Under the pieces are notes generated by a model, which saw nothing but the letters and a program-made list of their open reading frames with translations, searched no databases and was not told the origin of the DNA. DNA of 64,000 nt from Marinobacterium jannaschii DSM 6295 (GTDB lineage Bacteria; Pseudomonadota; Gammaproteobacteria; Pseudomonadales; Balneatricaceae). Numbering within the stretch: position 1 is the stretch's first letter; every line of letters begins with the position of its first letter. Both the position numbers and the translations under genes were made by a program. Below are positions 50,361 to 60,343 of this stretch, in pieces. Location: assembly GCF_000620085.1 (NCBI RefSeq), contig NZ_KK211064.1, positions 1 through 64,000 of the forward strand, in the 5' to 3' direction.

Positions 50361-50391
50361 TCTCCGGTGTGTCCTCCGAGAAACAGGCACT

Positions 50392-50419
50392 AAAAAGCCG
50401 CTCCGAAGAGCGGCTTTTT
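50392..50419 (-). terminator. glyS terminator
   Basis: AAAAAGCCGCTC-CGAA-GAGCGGCTTTTT is a perfect stem with T-runs in both directions, 21 bp past the glyS stop. Confidence 0.95.
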
Positions 50420-50440
50420 GCTTCCTACAGCTAAGGTTAA

Positions 50441-52519
50441 TTAGCCCAGGATGGAGATATCGGCGACACCGAGGAACAGGCTGCGCAGCTGGCTCAGCAG
50501 CGCCAGGCGGTTATTGCGGACCGCTTCGTCGTCGGCCATGACCATTACGTCTTCGAAGAAGTTGTCGACGCTGCTGCGCAGTGCGGACAGTTTCTCCAGC
50601 GCGGCCTGGTAGTCACCGGCTTCAAACAGCGCTTCGATACCCGGCTGGATATTCTGCAGCTCCGCGGCCAGTGCCTGCTCGGCAGCATCCTGCAGCAGGC
50701 TCTCAGAGACCGCTGGGGTGCCTTTGACTTCCTGCTTGCTGAGGATGTTGGAGACACGCTTGTTGGCGGCTGCCAGCGCTTCCGCTTCGCTCAGGCTGCG
50801 GAAGTGGTTAACGGCCTTAACGCGCTTGTCGAAGTCCAGTGGGCTGGTTGGCTTAACGGCCAGAACCGCTAGGAAAACCTCGGCAGAGATGCCGGCGTCT
50901 TCGTACCAGGCACGGAAACGCTCCAGCATAAAGTCGAGGACTTTCTCTTCCAGGCCTTCGCGCGCCGGCAGGTCGTTGTGGTTGTCGGCAGCGATCTTCA
51001 ACAGTTCGCGCAGGTCCAGGTCCAGGCCGCTCTCTACGATGATACGCAGGGTGCCCAGCGTCGCGCGACGCAGGGCGAACGGGTCTTTAGAACCTGTTGG
51101 TGGCTGGTTGATACCGAACAGGCCGACCAGGGTATCCAGACGGTCGGCGATGGCGACAGCCATACCGGTCTGTGTAGTTGGCAGCTGGTCGCCGGCAAAA
51201 CGAGGCATATAATGCTCGTCCTGCGCCTTAGCCACTTCTTCCGCTTCGCCATCGTTGGTGGCGTAGTGGTAACCCATCAGGCCCTGCAGTTCTGGGAATT
51301 CCAGAACCATGTCAGAGACCAGGTCCGCCTTACACAGCAGACCGGCACGCTCGGCCCAGCCTTTGTCGGAGCCGATTTTCTCGGCGATCAGACCTGCCAG
51401 CTTGGCGATACGCTCAGTCTTCTCGTGAACGGTTCCAAGGTCTTTCTGGAACACGATCTTCTTCAGCTGTTCGGTACGGGTTTCCAGCGAGGTCTTCTTA
51501 TCCGTCTCGAAGAAGAAGGCGGCATCGGCCAGACGCGGACGGATCACCTTCTCGTTACCTTCGATCACCTGCTGCGGCTCTTTCGACTCGATGTTGGAGA
51601 TGGTGATAAAGAACGGTGCCAGCTCGCCTTCCTTATTCAGCAGGTGGAAGTATTTCTGGTGGTCCGCCATAGAGGAGATCAGGGCCTGGGCAGGTACATC
51701 CAGGAAGCGCTCTTCGAAGCGACCCAGCAGTGCAACCGGCCACTCGTTCAGGGCGGTCACTTCATCCAGCAGACCGGAATCGATCACTACTTCGGCACCG
51801 ACCTTCTCCGCTTCGGCCAGCGCCTGGCTACGGATCAGCTCGCGGCGCTCGGCAAAGTCGGCCAGCACGTAACCACGCTCTTTCAGCGTTGTCGCGTAGT
51901 CAGCAGGTGCGATCAGCTCGATCTCCTGATTGTAGTGGAAGCGATGACCGCGGGTTTTACGGCCGGCCTTCAGGCTCATGATCTCGCATTCGATCACTTC
52001 GTCACCCAGCATCATCACGACCCATTTAACCGGGCGGACGAACTCGGCTCGGGAGGCGCCCCAGCGCATACGCTTGGCGATCGGCAACTTGTCCAGCGCA
52101 TTCTGGATGATAGCGGGCAGTGCATCGGCCAGCGGCTTGGCTGCAGTTTCCTGACGGAAGCAGAGTTTTCCATCCTGTTCTTCCAACTGATCGACGCTGG
52201 TGCCGCACTTCCTGGCGAAACCTTCCAGTGCCTTGGTCGGGTTACCGTCGGCATCGTAGGCGATACGTGCCGGTGGGCCCTGCATAAAGAAGGTGCTGGC
52301 GGGAACTTCCGTGGCCAGGCTTTCGATCAGTACAGCCAGACGACGTGGTGCGGCGTAGGATTTAACCGCAGAGTCTTTTAGCAGCGCTTTGGCATCTTTA
52401 CCCAGTGCGGATTCGATACCGGCCAGGATCTCTTTTTGCAGTGCGTTGGACAGGGTCAGCAGGGCCTTAGGTGGCAGCTCTTCGGTACCCAGTTCAAACA
52501 GAAAATCTTTAGCAGCCAT
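50441..52519 (-). CDS. glyS: Glycyl-tRNA synthetase beta subunit
   Basis: 692 residues. It begins KDFLFELGTEELPPKAL and includes the HD-like core and the C-terminal anticodon-binding DALR-like region. It pairs with GlyQ in the bacterial alpha2beta2 enzyme. Its ATG overlaps the glyQ stop by one base. Confidence 0.98.
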   Translation of the reverse strand: MAAKDFLFELGTEELPPKALLTLSNALQKEILAGIESALGKDAKALLKDSAVKSYAAPRRLAVLIESLATEVPASTFFMQGPPARIAYDADGNPTKALEGFARKCGTSVDQLEEQDGKLCFRQETAAKPLADALPAIIQNALDKLPIAKRMRWGASRAEFVRPVKWVVMMLGDEVIECEIMSLKAGRKTRGHRFHYNQEIELIAPADYATTLKERGYVLADFAERRELIRSQALAEAEKVGAEVVIDSGLLDEVTALNEWPVALLGRFEERFLDVPAQALISSMADHQKYFHLLNKEGELAPFFITISNIESKEPQQVIEGNEKVIRPRLADAAFFFETDKKTSLETRTEQLKKIVFQKDLGTVHEKTERIAKLAGLIAEKIGSDKGWAERAGLLCKADLVSDMVLEFPELQGLMGYHYATNDGEAEEVAKAQDEHYMPRFAGDQLPTTQTGMAVAIADRLDTLVGLFGINQPPTGSKDPFALRRATLGTLRIIVESGLDLDLRELLKIAADNHNDLPAREGLEEKVLDFMLERFRAWYEDAGISAEVFLAVLAVKPTSPLDFDKRVKAVNHFRSLSEAEALAAANKRVSNILSKQEVKGTPAVSESLLQDAAEQALAAELQNIQPGIEALFEAGDYQAALEKLSALRSSVDNFFEDVMVMADDEAVRNNRLALLSQLRSLFLGVADISILG

Positions 52520-53493
52520 TACTTGTTTTCCTCCTCGCAGGCAGCCAGTACTTCCTGGCGGATTGATTCTTCTGCCAGAGGGAAGCCAAGTGCTTTACGG
52601 GCATTGAAATAAGCCTGGGCGACATCGCGGGCCAGTGTACGAACGCGCAGGATATAGCGCTGGCGTTCAGTGACAGAGATGGCGTGGCGGGCATCCAGCA
52701 GGTTAAAGGTGTGTGAAGCTTTCAGAACCTGTTCGTAGGCAGGCAGTGGCAGCGGTGTTTCCAGCGCCAGCAGCTTGTTACATTCACGCTCATGGAAGTC
52801 GAAGTTGCCGAACAGGGTGTCGACATCGGCATGTTCGAAGTTGTAGGTGGACTGCTCTACTTCATTCTGGTGGAACACGTCGCCGTAGCTGACTTCGGAA
52901 CCGTCCGGGTGACGGGCCCAGACCAGGTCATAGACGCTGTCGACCTGCTGGATATACATGGCGATACGTTCCAGACCGTAGGTGATTTCGCCGGTTACCG
53001 GGTAGCATTCCAGGCCACCGGCCTGCTGGAAGTAGGTGAACTGAGTCACTTCCATGCCGTTGAGCCAGACTTCCCAACCCAGCCCCCAGGCACCCAGCGT
53101 CGGCGATTCCCAGTTGTCTTCGACGAAGCGGATATCATGTACCAGCGGATCGATACCGATATGGGCCATAGAGCCCAGGTATAGCTCCTGGAAGTTGTCC
53201 GGATTGGGTTTCAGTACCACCTGGAACTGGTAGTAGTGCTGCAGGCGGTTGGGGTTCTCACCGTAACGGCCGTCGGTTGGACGGCGGCTTGGCTGCACGT
53301 AAGCTGAGCGCCAGGATTCCGGGCCGATGGAACGCAGGAAAGTCGCCGGGTGGAATGTCCCCGCCCCTACTTCCATATCCAGTGGTTGCACGATTACACA
53401 ACCCTGCTCTGCCCAATACTGCTGCAGTGCAAGGATCAGTCCCTGAAATGTACCTACGTCTGGAGTCACCTTGTCAGTCACGGAATTCACCAT
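52519..53493 (-). CDS. glyQ: Glycyl-tRNA synthetase alpha subunit
   Basis: 324 residues. [17 protein letters not shown] and [19 protein letters not shown] are diagnostic of the catalytic class-II alpha subunit. A start a few codons in is possible, but the ATG at 53493 is adopted. Upstream partner of glyS. Confidence 0.98.
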   Translation of the reverse strand: MVNSVTDKVTPDVGTFQGLILALQQYWAEQGCVIVQPLDMEVGAGTFHPATFLRSIGPESWRSAYVQPSRRPTDGRYGENPNRLQHYYQFQVVLKPNPDNFQELYLGSMAHIGIDPLVHDIRFVEDNWESPTLGAWGLGWEVWLNGMEVTQFTYFQQAGGLECYPVTGEITYGLERIAMYIQQVDSVYDLVWARHPDGSEVSYGDVFHQNEVEQSTYNFEHADVDTLFGNFDFHERECNKLLALETPLPLPAYEQVLKASHTFNLLDARHAISVTERQRYILRVRTLARDVAQAYFNARKALGFPLAEESIRQEVLAACEEENK

Positions 53494-53680
53494 TTAACGA
53501 AATTGGCCGGATAGAGACGCTGCATCACCGCCAGGGTGTTAAGAATATGCAGCAGAGCCTCCGGAAAATAAGAGCGAAAGTATACACCAAAATTGGCCAC
53601 AAGCGGGGGGCTGTAGCGGCTTGATAGGTGGATAAGCCAGCCCGCTCGGACTGCTCCGAAAGCCTGCTGACAGAAACAGA

Positions 53681-53706
53681 AACGGACAGCCGAGGCTGTC
53701 CGTTTG
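53681..53706 (-). terminator. Hairpin after the YtoQ-family gene
   Basis: AAACGGACAGCC and GGCTGTCCGTTT form a near-perfect stem around a short loop, in the gap between ytoQ and glyQ. The T-run is short and interrupted, so strength is uncertain. Confidence 0.7.
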
Positions 53707-53740
53707 AGGCGTCTTATCCTGACTGAGTCAGGGTAAGGGA

Positions 53741-54187
53741 TCAGTAATCCAGGCAGAGGTATTTCAGTACCTCGATCACCTCTTCCGTGTTGGAGGCCAC
53801 GGCCTGGGCGCAGGCATCGATCTCTTTCAGCGGATGGGTCAGCTCCGGGGCATGCTCGACGATCAGGGACTTGCCGTGGGCGATCGCCATACCGGCATCA
53901 AAGGCGGCATTCCACTGACGGTACTTATCGCCGAAACGGACGATCACGATATCGGCCCGCTTGATCGCCGTCAGGTGGCGGATACTGTTGATCTTAGCGG
54001 CCTTGTGATCCTTCCAGAAGTTGCTCTGTTCGGCGCCCAGCAGTTCGTCGCCGCAGTTATCACTGGATTCATGATCGGTGTTGGGCGTCAGGATATCGAC
54101 CGGCAGGCCGTTCTGGTGCACGGCACGCTTGATCTGATCGCGCCATTCGGTGTGGATCTCGCCGGACAGGTAGACGGTATAACGCAT
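53741..54187 (-). CDS. ytoQ: YtoQ-family protein (nucleoside-deoxyribosyltransferase-like fold)
   Basis: 148 residues from ATG 54187, chosen because AAGAG lies upstream and the protein then begins RYTVYLSGEIHTEWRDQI as in YtoQ; a longer reading adds 17 unrelated residues. Conserved parts are LTPNTDHESSDNCG, IKRADIVIVRFGDKYRQWNAAFDAG and HPLKEID. The family's function is unknown; its fold resembles nucleoside 2-deoxyribosyltransferases. It stands alone, convergent with no neighbour. Confidence 0.9.
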   Translation of the reverse strand: MRYTVYLSGEIHTEWRDQIKRAVHQNGLPVDILTPNTDHESSDNCGDELLGAEQSNFWKDHKAAKINSIRHLTAIKRADIVIVRFGDKYRQWNAAFDAGMAIAHGKSLIVEHAPELTHPLKEIDACAQAVASNTEEVIEVLKYLCLDY

Positions 54188-54349
54188 AGTTAAATCTCTT
54201 GGCAGAAAAATATCGGCCGGAAGGCTCTGCACTGGCACAGGCTTGCCGTTTACCGATGGATGAAATTAGCACTCTGTGGTGCCTTGGCTTGTGCAGGCGG
54301 CCTGCTGCATTGCTTGAATCGCATCGCAGAAGGCCGCCCGGAGAACAGC

Positions 54350-55798
54350 TTAACGCTTCCAGAAGATCGGCGTAAACAGTACCAGCAGGGTAAATACCTC
54401 AAGTCGTCCCAGCAGCATGGCGAAGCAGAGCACCCACTTGGCAGTGTCATTGATATCCCCATAGTGGGCGGCAACATCACCCAGGCCCGGGCCGAGGTTA
54501 TTCAGCGTAGCGCCGACCGCCGACCAGGCGGTGACCTGATCCAGCCCGGTGGCGAGCAGGATGATCAGCATTACGACGAAGACAATCAGGTAGACTGAGA
54601 AGAAGCCCCAGACCGCTTCCAGTACCTTGTCCGAGATCGGCTTGCGGCCCAGCTTGACCGGGATCACGGCGTTGGGGTGTACCAGGCGTTTGATCTCACG
54701 GTAGCCCTGCTTCAGGATCAGCACGATCCTGATCACCTTCATACCGCCGCCGGTGGAGCCGGCACAACCGCCGGCAAAGGCGGCGACAAACAGCAGGAAC
54801 GGCAGCATTACCGGCCAGTGGGCAAAGTCGGCGGTGGCGAAGCCGGTAGTAGTGGCGACCGAGACCACCATAAACACCGCTTTGCGGACGGACTCCAGCG
54901 GCGCGTAGGTATCGGTCTGGATCAGGGCAAACACCGCCAGCAGCGAGATCGCCAGCAGCGAGCTGATATAGAACTTAAACTCCGGGTCATGCAGGTAGTG
55001 ACTCAGCGAGCGCATCCGCCAGGCGAAGAAGTGCAGGCTGAAGTTGACCGCCGAGATCACCATAAAGAACACGCAGATCGCTTCGATCATCGGGTTGTCG
55101 AAGTAGCCGATACTGGCATCATGGGTGGAAAAGCCGCCGATTGCCACGGTGGAAAAGGAGTGACTGATCGCATCAAACCAGCTCATGCCCGCCAGGTAGT
55201 AGCCGATGGCACAGGCCACCGTGAGGGCCAGGTAGATATACCACAGCGCCTTGGCCGTCTCGGTAATACGTGGTGTCAGCTTGGAGTCTTTCACCGGCCC
55301 TGGCGTTTCGGCGCGGTACAGCTGCATCCCCCCTATCCCCAGCATCGGCAGGATCGCCACCGCCAGGACGATAATCCCCATACCGCCGAGCCACTGCAGC
55401 TGCTGGCGGTAGAACAGGATCGACTCCGGCAGGTCGTCGATACCGGTAATCACCGTGGCCCCGGTGGTGGTCAGTCCCGACAGGGACTCGAATACCGCAT
55501 CCACCACGCTGAGGTGGGGGTTATCCGACAGCATCAGCGGGAAGGCCCCGAAGAGTCCCAGTACGGCCCAGAACAGTACGGTGATCAGGAAGCCGTCCCG
55601 GGTGCGCAGGTCATCCCGCACCCGGTAGACCGGAATCCACATAAAGAAGCCGGTCATCAGGGTAATCAGGAAGGCGGACAGGAAGGCCAGTGTGGCGCCG
55701 TCATCATAGGAAACTGAGATTGCCACCGGTGGCAGCATGGTGATGCTGAAGATCATCAGCAGGATGCCAAGAATACGAAGGATCACTTTGTAGTGCAT
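54350..55798 (-). CDS. trkH: Trk potassium uptake protein TrkH
   Basis: 482 residues with ten or more membrane segments and four selectivity P-loops (for example SGLTTTGATVI, STVAIGGFSTHDA, VSVATTTGFATAD and ATLNNLGPGLGD). It forms the K+ channel gated by TrkA. It follows trkA by 15 bp in the same direction. Confidence 0.97.
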   Translation of the reverse strand: MHYKVILRILGILLMIFSITMLPPVAISVSYDDGATLAFLSAFLITLMTGFFMWIPVYRVRDDLRTRDGFLITVLFWAVLGLFGAFPLMLSDNPHLSVVDAVFESLSGLTTTGATVITGIDDLPESILFYRQQLQWLGGMGIIVLAVAILPMLGIGGMQLYRAETPGPVKDSKLTPRITETAKALWYIYLALTVACAIGYYLAGMSWFDAISHSFSTVAIGGFSTHDASIGYFDNPMIEAICVFFMVISAVNFSLHFFAWRMRSLSHYLHDPEFKFYISSLLAISLLAVFALIQTDTYAPLESVRKAVFMVVSVATTTGFATADFAHWPVMLPFLLFVAAFAGGCAGSTGGGMKVIRIVLILKQGYREIKRLVHPNAVIPVKLGRKPISDKVLEAVWGFFSVYLIVFVVMLIILLATGLDQVTAWSAVGATLNNLGPGLGDVAAHYGDINDTAKWVLCFAMLLGRLEVFTLLVLFTPIFWKR

Positions 55799-55813
55799 CG
55801 GATGCGTCCTGCC

Positions 55814-57190
55814 TTAGAAGAATGCCAGTCCAACCTGGAACAACCGCTCTACATCGGTGATCCGTTTCTTGTCGACCAGGAACAGGATCACATGGTCGCC
55901 GTTTTCCACCACCACATCATCGTGGGCGATCAGTACCTCATCGTTCCGGATAATGGCACCGATGGTACAGCCCGGCGGCAGATTGATCTCCTCGATCGCC
56001 CGCCCGACCACCTTGGAGGAACGCTCGTCACCGTGTGCCACGGCTTCCAGGGCTTCGGCTGCACCGCGACGCAGGCTGTGTACCGCCGCCACGTCGCCAC
56101 GGCGGACATGGGTCAGCAGCGCGCCGATGGTGGTCTGTTGCGGCGAGATAGCGATATCGATCGCCCCACCCTGCACCAGATCGACATAGGCCGGGTTGTT
56201 AATCAGTGTCATCACCGTGCGCACGCCGAGTCGCTTGGCCAGCATCGACGCCATGATATTGGCTTCGTCGTCATTGGTCAGGGCGCAGAAAACATCAGTG
56301 TCTTCGATGTTCTCTTCCAGCAGCAGGTCCTTGTCGGAAGCGCTGCCGTGCAGCACGATGGTGTTGTTGAGGCGTCGGGCCAGGCCCTCGCAGCGGCTCA
56401 TGCTGCGCTCGATGATCTTGACCTGAAAGTCATTCTCGATCGAGCTGGCGAGGCGGGCTCCGATATTACCGCCGCCGGCGATAATGATGCGTTTGTAGGG
56501 GCGGTCGAGGCGGCGCATCTCCGACATCACGGCGCGGATATCCTTACGCGCAGCGATAAAGAACACCTCGTCATCGGCTTCGATCACCGTATCCCCTTTC
56601 GGGATGATCGGCGAGCCGCGCCTGAATATGGCTGCCACGCGGGTGTCGACCGCCGGCATATGGGCGCGCAGGTAGGAGATCTCGCGTCCCACCAGCGGGC
56701 CACCGTAGTAGGCGCGGACCGCAACCAGCTGGGCCTGGCCCTCGGCAAAGTCGAGTACCTGCAGTGCGCCCGGATGTTCTATCAGACGCTTGATATGCCG
56801 TGTTACCAGCTCTTCCGGGCTGATCAGGACGTCGACCGGGATCGCCTTGTCATTGAAGATGGAGAGGTTCTTCTTCAGGTAGTCATGCTCGCGTACGCGG
56901 GCGATCTTGGTCGGGGTATGGTACAGCGTCTGGGCCAGCTGACAGGCGATCATATTGACTTCGTCAGAGTTGGTCACCGCGATCAGCATATCAGCATCCT
57001 GGGCGGCCGCCTGGTCCAGCACGGAGGGATAGGAGGCCTTGCCTTCCACCGTGCGGATATCGAGCCGGTCCTGCAGTTCGCGCAGTCGGCTGGTGTCGGT
57101 ATCGACGATGGTAATATCGTTTGCTTCGCTGGCGAGGTTTTCTGCCAGCGTGCCGCCTACCTGGCCAGCACCCAGAATGATGATTTTCAT
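55814..57190 (-). CDS. trkA: Trk potassium uptake regulator TrkA
   Basis: 458 residues with two RCK units, each a Rossmann NAD-binding fold ([37 protein letters not shown]) plus a TrkA-C domain. It gates TrkH according to nucleotide. Between rsmB and trkH. Confidence 0.98.
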   Translation of the reverse strand: MKIIILGAGQVGGTLAENLASEANDITIVDTDTSRLRELQDRLDIRTVEGKASYPSVLDQAAAQDADMLIAVTNSDEVNMIACQLAQTLYHTPTKIARVREHDYLKKNLSIFNDKAIPVDVLISPEELVTRHIKRLIEHPGALQVLDFAEGQAQLVAVRAYYGGPLVGREISYLRAHMPAVDTRVAAIFRRGSPIIPKGDTVIEADDEVFFIAARKDIRAVMSEMRRLDRPYKRIIIAGGGNIGARLASSIENDFQVKIIERSMSRCEGLARRLNNTIVLHGSASDKDLLLEENIEDTDVFCALTNDDEANIMASMLAKRLGVRTVMTLINNPAYVDLVQGGAIDIAISPQQTTIGALLTHVRRGDVAAVHSLRRGAAEALEAVAHGDERSSKVVGRAIEEINLPPGCTIGAIIRNDEVLIAHDDVVVENGDHVILFLVDKKRITDVERLFQVGLAFF

Positions 57191-57203
57191 GCTTGCACTT
57201 TAA

Positions 57204-58514
57204 TTATTCAGCCTGATCCGCTGATTTCTCCAGTACTGCGTAAAAGAAGCCGTCATGGCCGCCATCCTGCGGGAACAGCTGACGTCCGAATGGCCGCGGC
57301 TCTCCCCACTCTGCGTCGATCTCACAATGTACGGCGTCCGCTGTGGCGGCCATAAAGCGCTTGATCAGGCGCTCATTTTCCTGCGGGAAGATCGAGCAGG
57401 TGGCATAAACCAGGCGACCGCCCGGTTTCAGCATCTGCCAGCAGTTGTTCAGAATCGCCCACTGAATCTGACTCAGCTGCTGAATATCCTCACCTTTTCG
57501 CAGGTATTTTATATCCGGGTTACGGCGAATAACACCGGTGGCTGAACAGGGGGCATCCAGCAGTATGCGGTCATAAGCCTGCCCATCCCACCAGTCCTGC
57601 GATGCGGCATCGGCCTGATGCAGTGTGGCCGTCAGGCTGAGGCGCTGCAGGTTCTCTTCGATGCGCGGCAGGCGGCGCTGTTCCAGCTCCACCGCTTCGA
57701 CGCTGGCCAGCGCAGGCTCGGCTTCGAGGATGTGGCACAGTTTGCCGCCCGGGGCCGCACAGGCATCCAGTACCCGTTGCCCGGCCTGCAGATCCAGCAA
57801 TCCGGCTGACAGCTGGGCGGCTTCGTCCTGCACGCTGCAGTCGCCAAAGAAGAATCCCGGTAACAGATCGACATCACAGGCTTCTTCCAGTGTCACGCCA
57901 TCCGGGCTGTGACGGCAGGCATGAGCCGCATGGCCCTCGCCTTGCAGCTGTTCCAGATACTGCTGGCGGCTGAGCTTGAGACGATTGACCCGCAGTGTCA
58001 GCGGGGCCTGCTCGCAGTTATTGCCCTCTAGGATCTGCTGCCAGTGATCGGGCCAGTTGTTGCTCAGCTTACTGATAAACCATTCCGGATGGTTGTATTG
58101 CCATACCGGGTTGTCACCCAGCGCTAGTTCCAGCGCCTCACCTTCGCGCTGGTAGTTGCGCAGAATCGCATTCAGCAGCCCTTTGGCCCAGCCCTTGTTC
58201 AGGTCTGTGGTCGCAGAGACGGTTTCGTTGATCGCCGCATGTGCCGGGATACGCATACTGCGCAACTGGTAGAGGCCGACCAGCACTAGCACCCGGACAT
58301 CGTAGTCCTGTGGCTTAAACGGCTTTTTCAGCAGTCGTGTTGCCAGCAGGTTGAGGCGCGGGAAGTCACGCATCGTGCCGAAGCAGAGCTTCTGCAGCAG
58401 GGCGCGGTCTTTATCCGGGCAGCGCTCTAGCGCCGCCGGCATGACCGCATTCAGGGAGCCCTGATGGCGCAGCAACGGCGCCAGTGTTTCTGCTGCGAGG
58501 GTACGGATATTCAT
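57204..58514 (-). CDS. rsmB: 16S rRNA (cytosine967-C5)-methyltransferase RsmB
   Basis: 436 residues. An N-terminal NusB-like helical domain precedes a methyltransferase with DACAAPGGK, DAPCSATGVIRRNPD and YATCSIFPQENE, carrying both catalytic cysteines. The stop of rsmB and start of trkA are 13 bp apart. Confidence 0.97.
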   Translation of the reverse strand: MNIRTLAAETLAPLLRHQGSLNAVMPAALERCPDKDRALLQKLCFGTMRDFPRLNLLATRLLKKPFKPQDYDVRVLVLVGLYQLRSMRIPAHAAINETVSATTDLNKGWAKGLLNAILRNYQREGEALELALGDNPVWQYNHPEWFISKLSNNWPDHWQQILEGNNCEQAPLTLRVNRLKLSRQQYLEQLQGEGHAAHACRHSPDGVTLEEACDVDLLPGFFFGDCSVQDEAAQLSAGLLDLQAGQRVLDACAAPGGKLCHILEAEPALASVEAVELEQRRLPRIEENLQRLSLTATLHQADAASQDWWDGQAYDRILLDAPCSATGVIRRNPDIKYLRKGEDIQQLSQIQWAILNNCWQMLKPGGRLVYATCSIFPQENERLIKRFMAATADAVHCEIDAEWGEPRPFGRQLFPQDGGHDGFFYAVLEKSADQAE

Positions 58515-58523
58515 CTGCGGTGG

Positions 58524-59468
58524 TTATCCCAGCTGTTTGCCTGTCGGGAACAGGTCGCGTTTGGCATTAAGGATGGCACTGGCCTGCAGCGGCTTGCCGC
58601 CCGGCAGCTGCAGCTTGGTCAGGCGCAATGAGCCTTGGCCACAGCCCACCTGGATACTGCGCTTATCGGTACTGATAATCTCGCCCGGGGTTGCGGTCGC
58701 GCTATTATCCGCTTCGGCAAACCAGATCCGCATCGTCTGGCCGTCCAGCTCGCAGAAAGCCACCGGCCAGGGACTCAGACCACGCACCTGGCGGGCGATC
58801 AGCTCAGCCGGCTGGCTCCAGTCGATCCTGCCCTCCTGCTTCTCGAGCTTCTGGGCGTAGTTGGCCAGGCTGTCATCCTGTTTCTCGGGATCGGCCTTGT
58901 CATCGCGGATCAGCGCCAGGGTTTCGACCAGTGCCCCGGCACCCATTTCCGCCAGGCGGTCGTGCAGGTCACCACTGGTGTCGCTGTCGCTGATCGGCGT
59001 TTCTACTTTGTAGAGCATATCGCCGGTGTCCAGGCCTACATCCATCTGCATGATAGTGATGCCGGTGCTCTGATCCCCTGCCAGTACGGCACGGTGGATC
59101 GGTGCGGCACCGCGCCAGCGCGGCAGTATAGAGCCATGCACATTGATACAGCCCAGGCGCGGGGTGTCCAGCACCGCCTTGGGTAGCAGCAGACCATAGG
59201 CCACCACCACCATAATATCGGCATTCAGCGCGGCCAGCTCCGCCTGCTCGGCTTCGCCCTTAAGGCTCAGGGGCTGATAGACCGGAATATCATGTTCCAG
59301 CGCCAGTTTCTTAACCGGACCCGGTGTCAGCTTACGGCCGCGACCGGAGGGGCGATCAGGCTGGGTGTAGACGGCAATCACTTCGTGCTCACTGCCAAGC
59401 AAGGCCTGCAGGCTGGTGGCGGCAAAGTCCGGGGTGCCGGCAAAGATAATACGCAGAGGGTTGGACAT
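58524..59468 (-). CDS. fmt: Methionyl-tRNA formyltransferase
   Basis: 314 residues from ATG 59468, with GGAG 8 nt upstream; the protein then begins [16 protein letters not shown], the family N-terminus, whereas a longer reading adds 32 unrelated residues. The catalytic region has [16 protein letters not shown]. It formylates initiator tRNA, complementing Def encoded just upstream. Confidence 0.98.
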   Translation of the reverse strand: MSNPLRIIFAGTPDFAATSLQALLGSEHEVIAVYTQPDRPSGRGRKLTPGPVKKLALEHDIPVYQPLSLKGEAEQAELAALNADIMVVVAYGLLLPKAVLDTPRLGCINVHGSILPRWRGAAPIHRAVLAGDQSTGITIMQMDVGLDTGDMLYKVETPISDSDTSGDLHDRLAEMGAGALVETLALIRDDKADPEKQDDSLANYAQKLEKQEGRIDWSQPAELIARQVRGLSPWPVAFCELDGQTMRIWFAEADNSATATPGEIISTDKRSIQVGCGQGSLRLTKLQLPGGKPLQASAILNAKRDLFPTGKQLG

Positions 59469-59529
59469 CGATAAAACTCCCAAACGAGGAACAGGATCTG
59501 AGGCGGTGTGAAAACTATGACGACTTGGC

Positions 59530-59615
59530 CGTAGGACGTTAAAAAAGCCACTCGAAATGCTCATTTACCCGTGTAAATTCCGCTTTCTCGTGGCTTTTGC
59601 CTTCTCTGGCCTACG
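59530..59615. other. Long interrupted hairpin between def and fmt
   Basis: Four helices stack around one axis: CGTAGG/CCTACG (59530/59610), AAAGCCAC/GTGGCTTT (about 59545/59590), GAAAtGC/GCtTTC and ATTTAC/GTAAAT, with loop CCGT. On the reverse strand the inner part ends in six Ts, so it could end def transcription, but its length and compact symmetry suggest a repeat element or structured RNA. It lies in an unusually long (217 bp) def-fmt gap. The GTAAATGAGCATTT-like core is one I have seen in other gammaproteobacterial intergenic hairpins, from memory only. Confidence 0.6.
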
Positions 59616-59630
59616 CTCACTGTGTTTCTA

Positions 59631-59652
59631 CCCAGCTTCAACCGGGCTGGGC
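59631..59652 (-). terminator. Second hairpin after def
   Basis: CCCAGC, a 7-nt loop and GGGCTGGG form a stem close to the def stop. There is no T-run, so it may be a stabilising structure rather than a terminator. Confidence 0.4.
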
Positions 59653-59685
59653 CTCAGTTACCTGTTGTGATGAGTGGCGATCAGA

Positions 59686-60201
59686 TCAGGCCTGTGCAGC
59701 CTGAGCGCGGTGCAGCTTTTCCAGCTTATTGCGGATGCGATTGCGCTTCAGGGGCGAGATATGGTCGACAAACAGCTTGCCGTTGAGGTGATCGATCTCA
59801 TGCTGGATGCAGACGGCCAGCAGGTCATGGGCTTCGAAGTTCTGTTCGTTACCCTCGCCATCCAGTGAGGTGACACGGATATGCTGTGGGCGCACCACAT
59901 CTTCGTAGAAGCCGGGAACAGAGAGGCAGCCTTCCTGGTACTTGTGCGGCTCGGTATCAATCACTTCAAACTCGGGATTGATCAGCACCAGGGGTTCATC
60001 CTGATCGTCCGAGATATCGATCGTCACAATGCGTTTGTGGATGTTAACCTGTGTTGCCGCCAGGCCAATGCCGGGGGCGGCATACATGGTTTCAAACATG
60101 TCGGCGATCTCGGTACGGATCTCCGGCGTTACTTCTTCGACTTTAGCTGCAACTGTACGCAGACGTGGGTCAGGGAATTCTAGAATAGTAAGCTTTGCCA
60201 T
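59686..60201 (-). CDS. def: Peptide deformylase
   Basis: 171 residues. Motifs [16 protein letters not shown] and the metal-binding HEIDH are intact. It removes the N-formyl group from new proteins. Together with fmt it makes a functional pair. Confidence 0.98.
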   Translation of the reverse strand: MAKLTILEFPDPRLRTVAAKVEEVTPEIRTEIADMFETMYAAPGIGLAATQVNIHKRIVTIDISDDQDEPLVLINPEFEVIDTEPHKYQEGCLSVPGFYEDVVRPQHIRVTSLDGEGNEQNFEAHDLLAVCIQHEIDHLNGKLFVDHISPLKRNRIRNKLEKLHRAQAAQA

Positions 60202-60343
60202 TGTTTTTTCGTGTTGCTACGGTTGCAATGTTTAGCCGTGAATGGCGAAAATCGTGTTACCACCGATTATAACGGACATGAGGTCGGATGTATCGCGGTA
60301 GGATCTGCTGAAAACGGGGTTTTACCGGCATCAGGAAGAGATT

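Larger units (their letters stand above)
47885..50391. other. Gene-free 2.5 kb segment between convergent gyrB and glyS, with parS sites
   Basis: No frame here holds a convincing protein: the longest are 60-110 residues, without ribosome sites, recognisable domains or normal codon use. The flanking genes converge on it, so it need not hold promoters. What can be seen are four parS-like palindromes (48070, 49419, 49683, 50196) and a heptanucleotide tandem repeat at 50221-50360. I see no tRNA, rRNA or known small RNA. It may act as an origin-proximal centromere. Confidence 0.7.

Noticed and set aside
50978-52381. 467-residue forward frame opposite glyS
   Set aside because: A shadow of the glyS coding strand; no start signal or domain.
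55793-57355. 520-residue forward frame opposite trkA
   Set aside because: A shadow of trkA; its translation is histidine- and arginine-rich without any known pattern.
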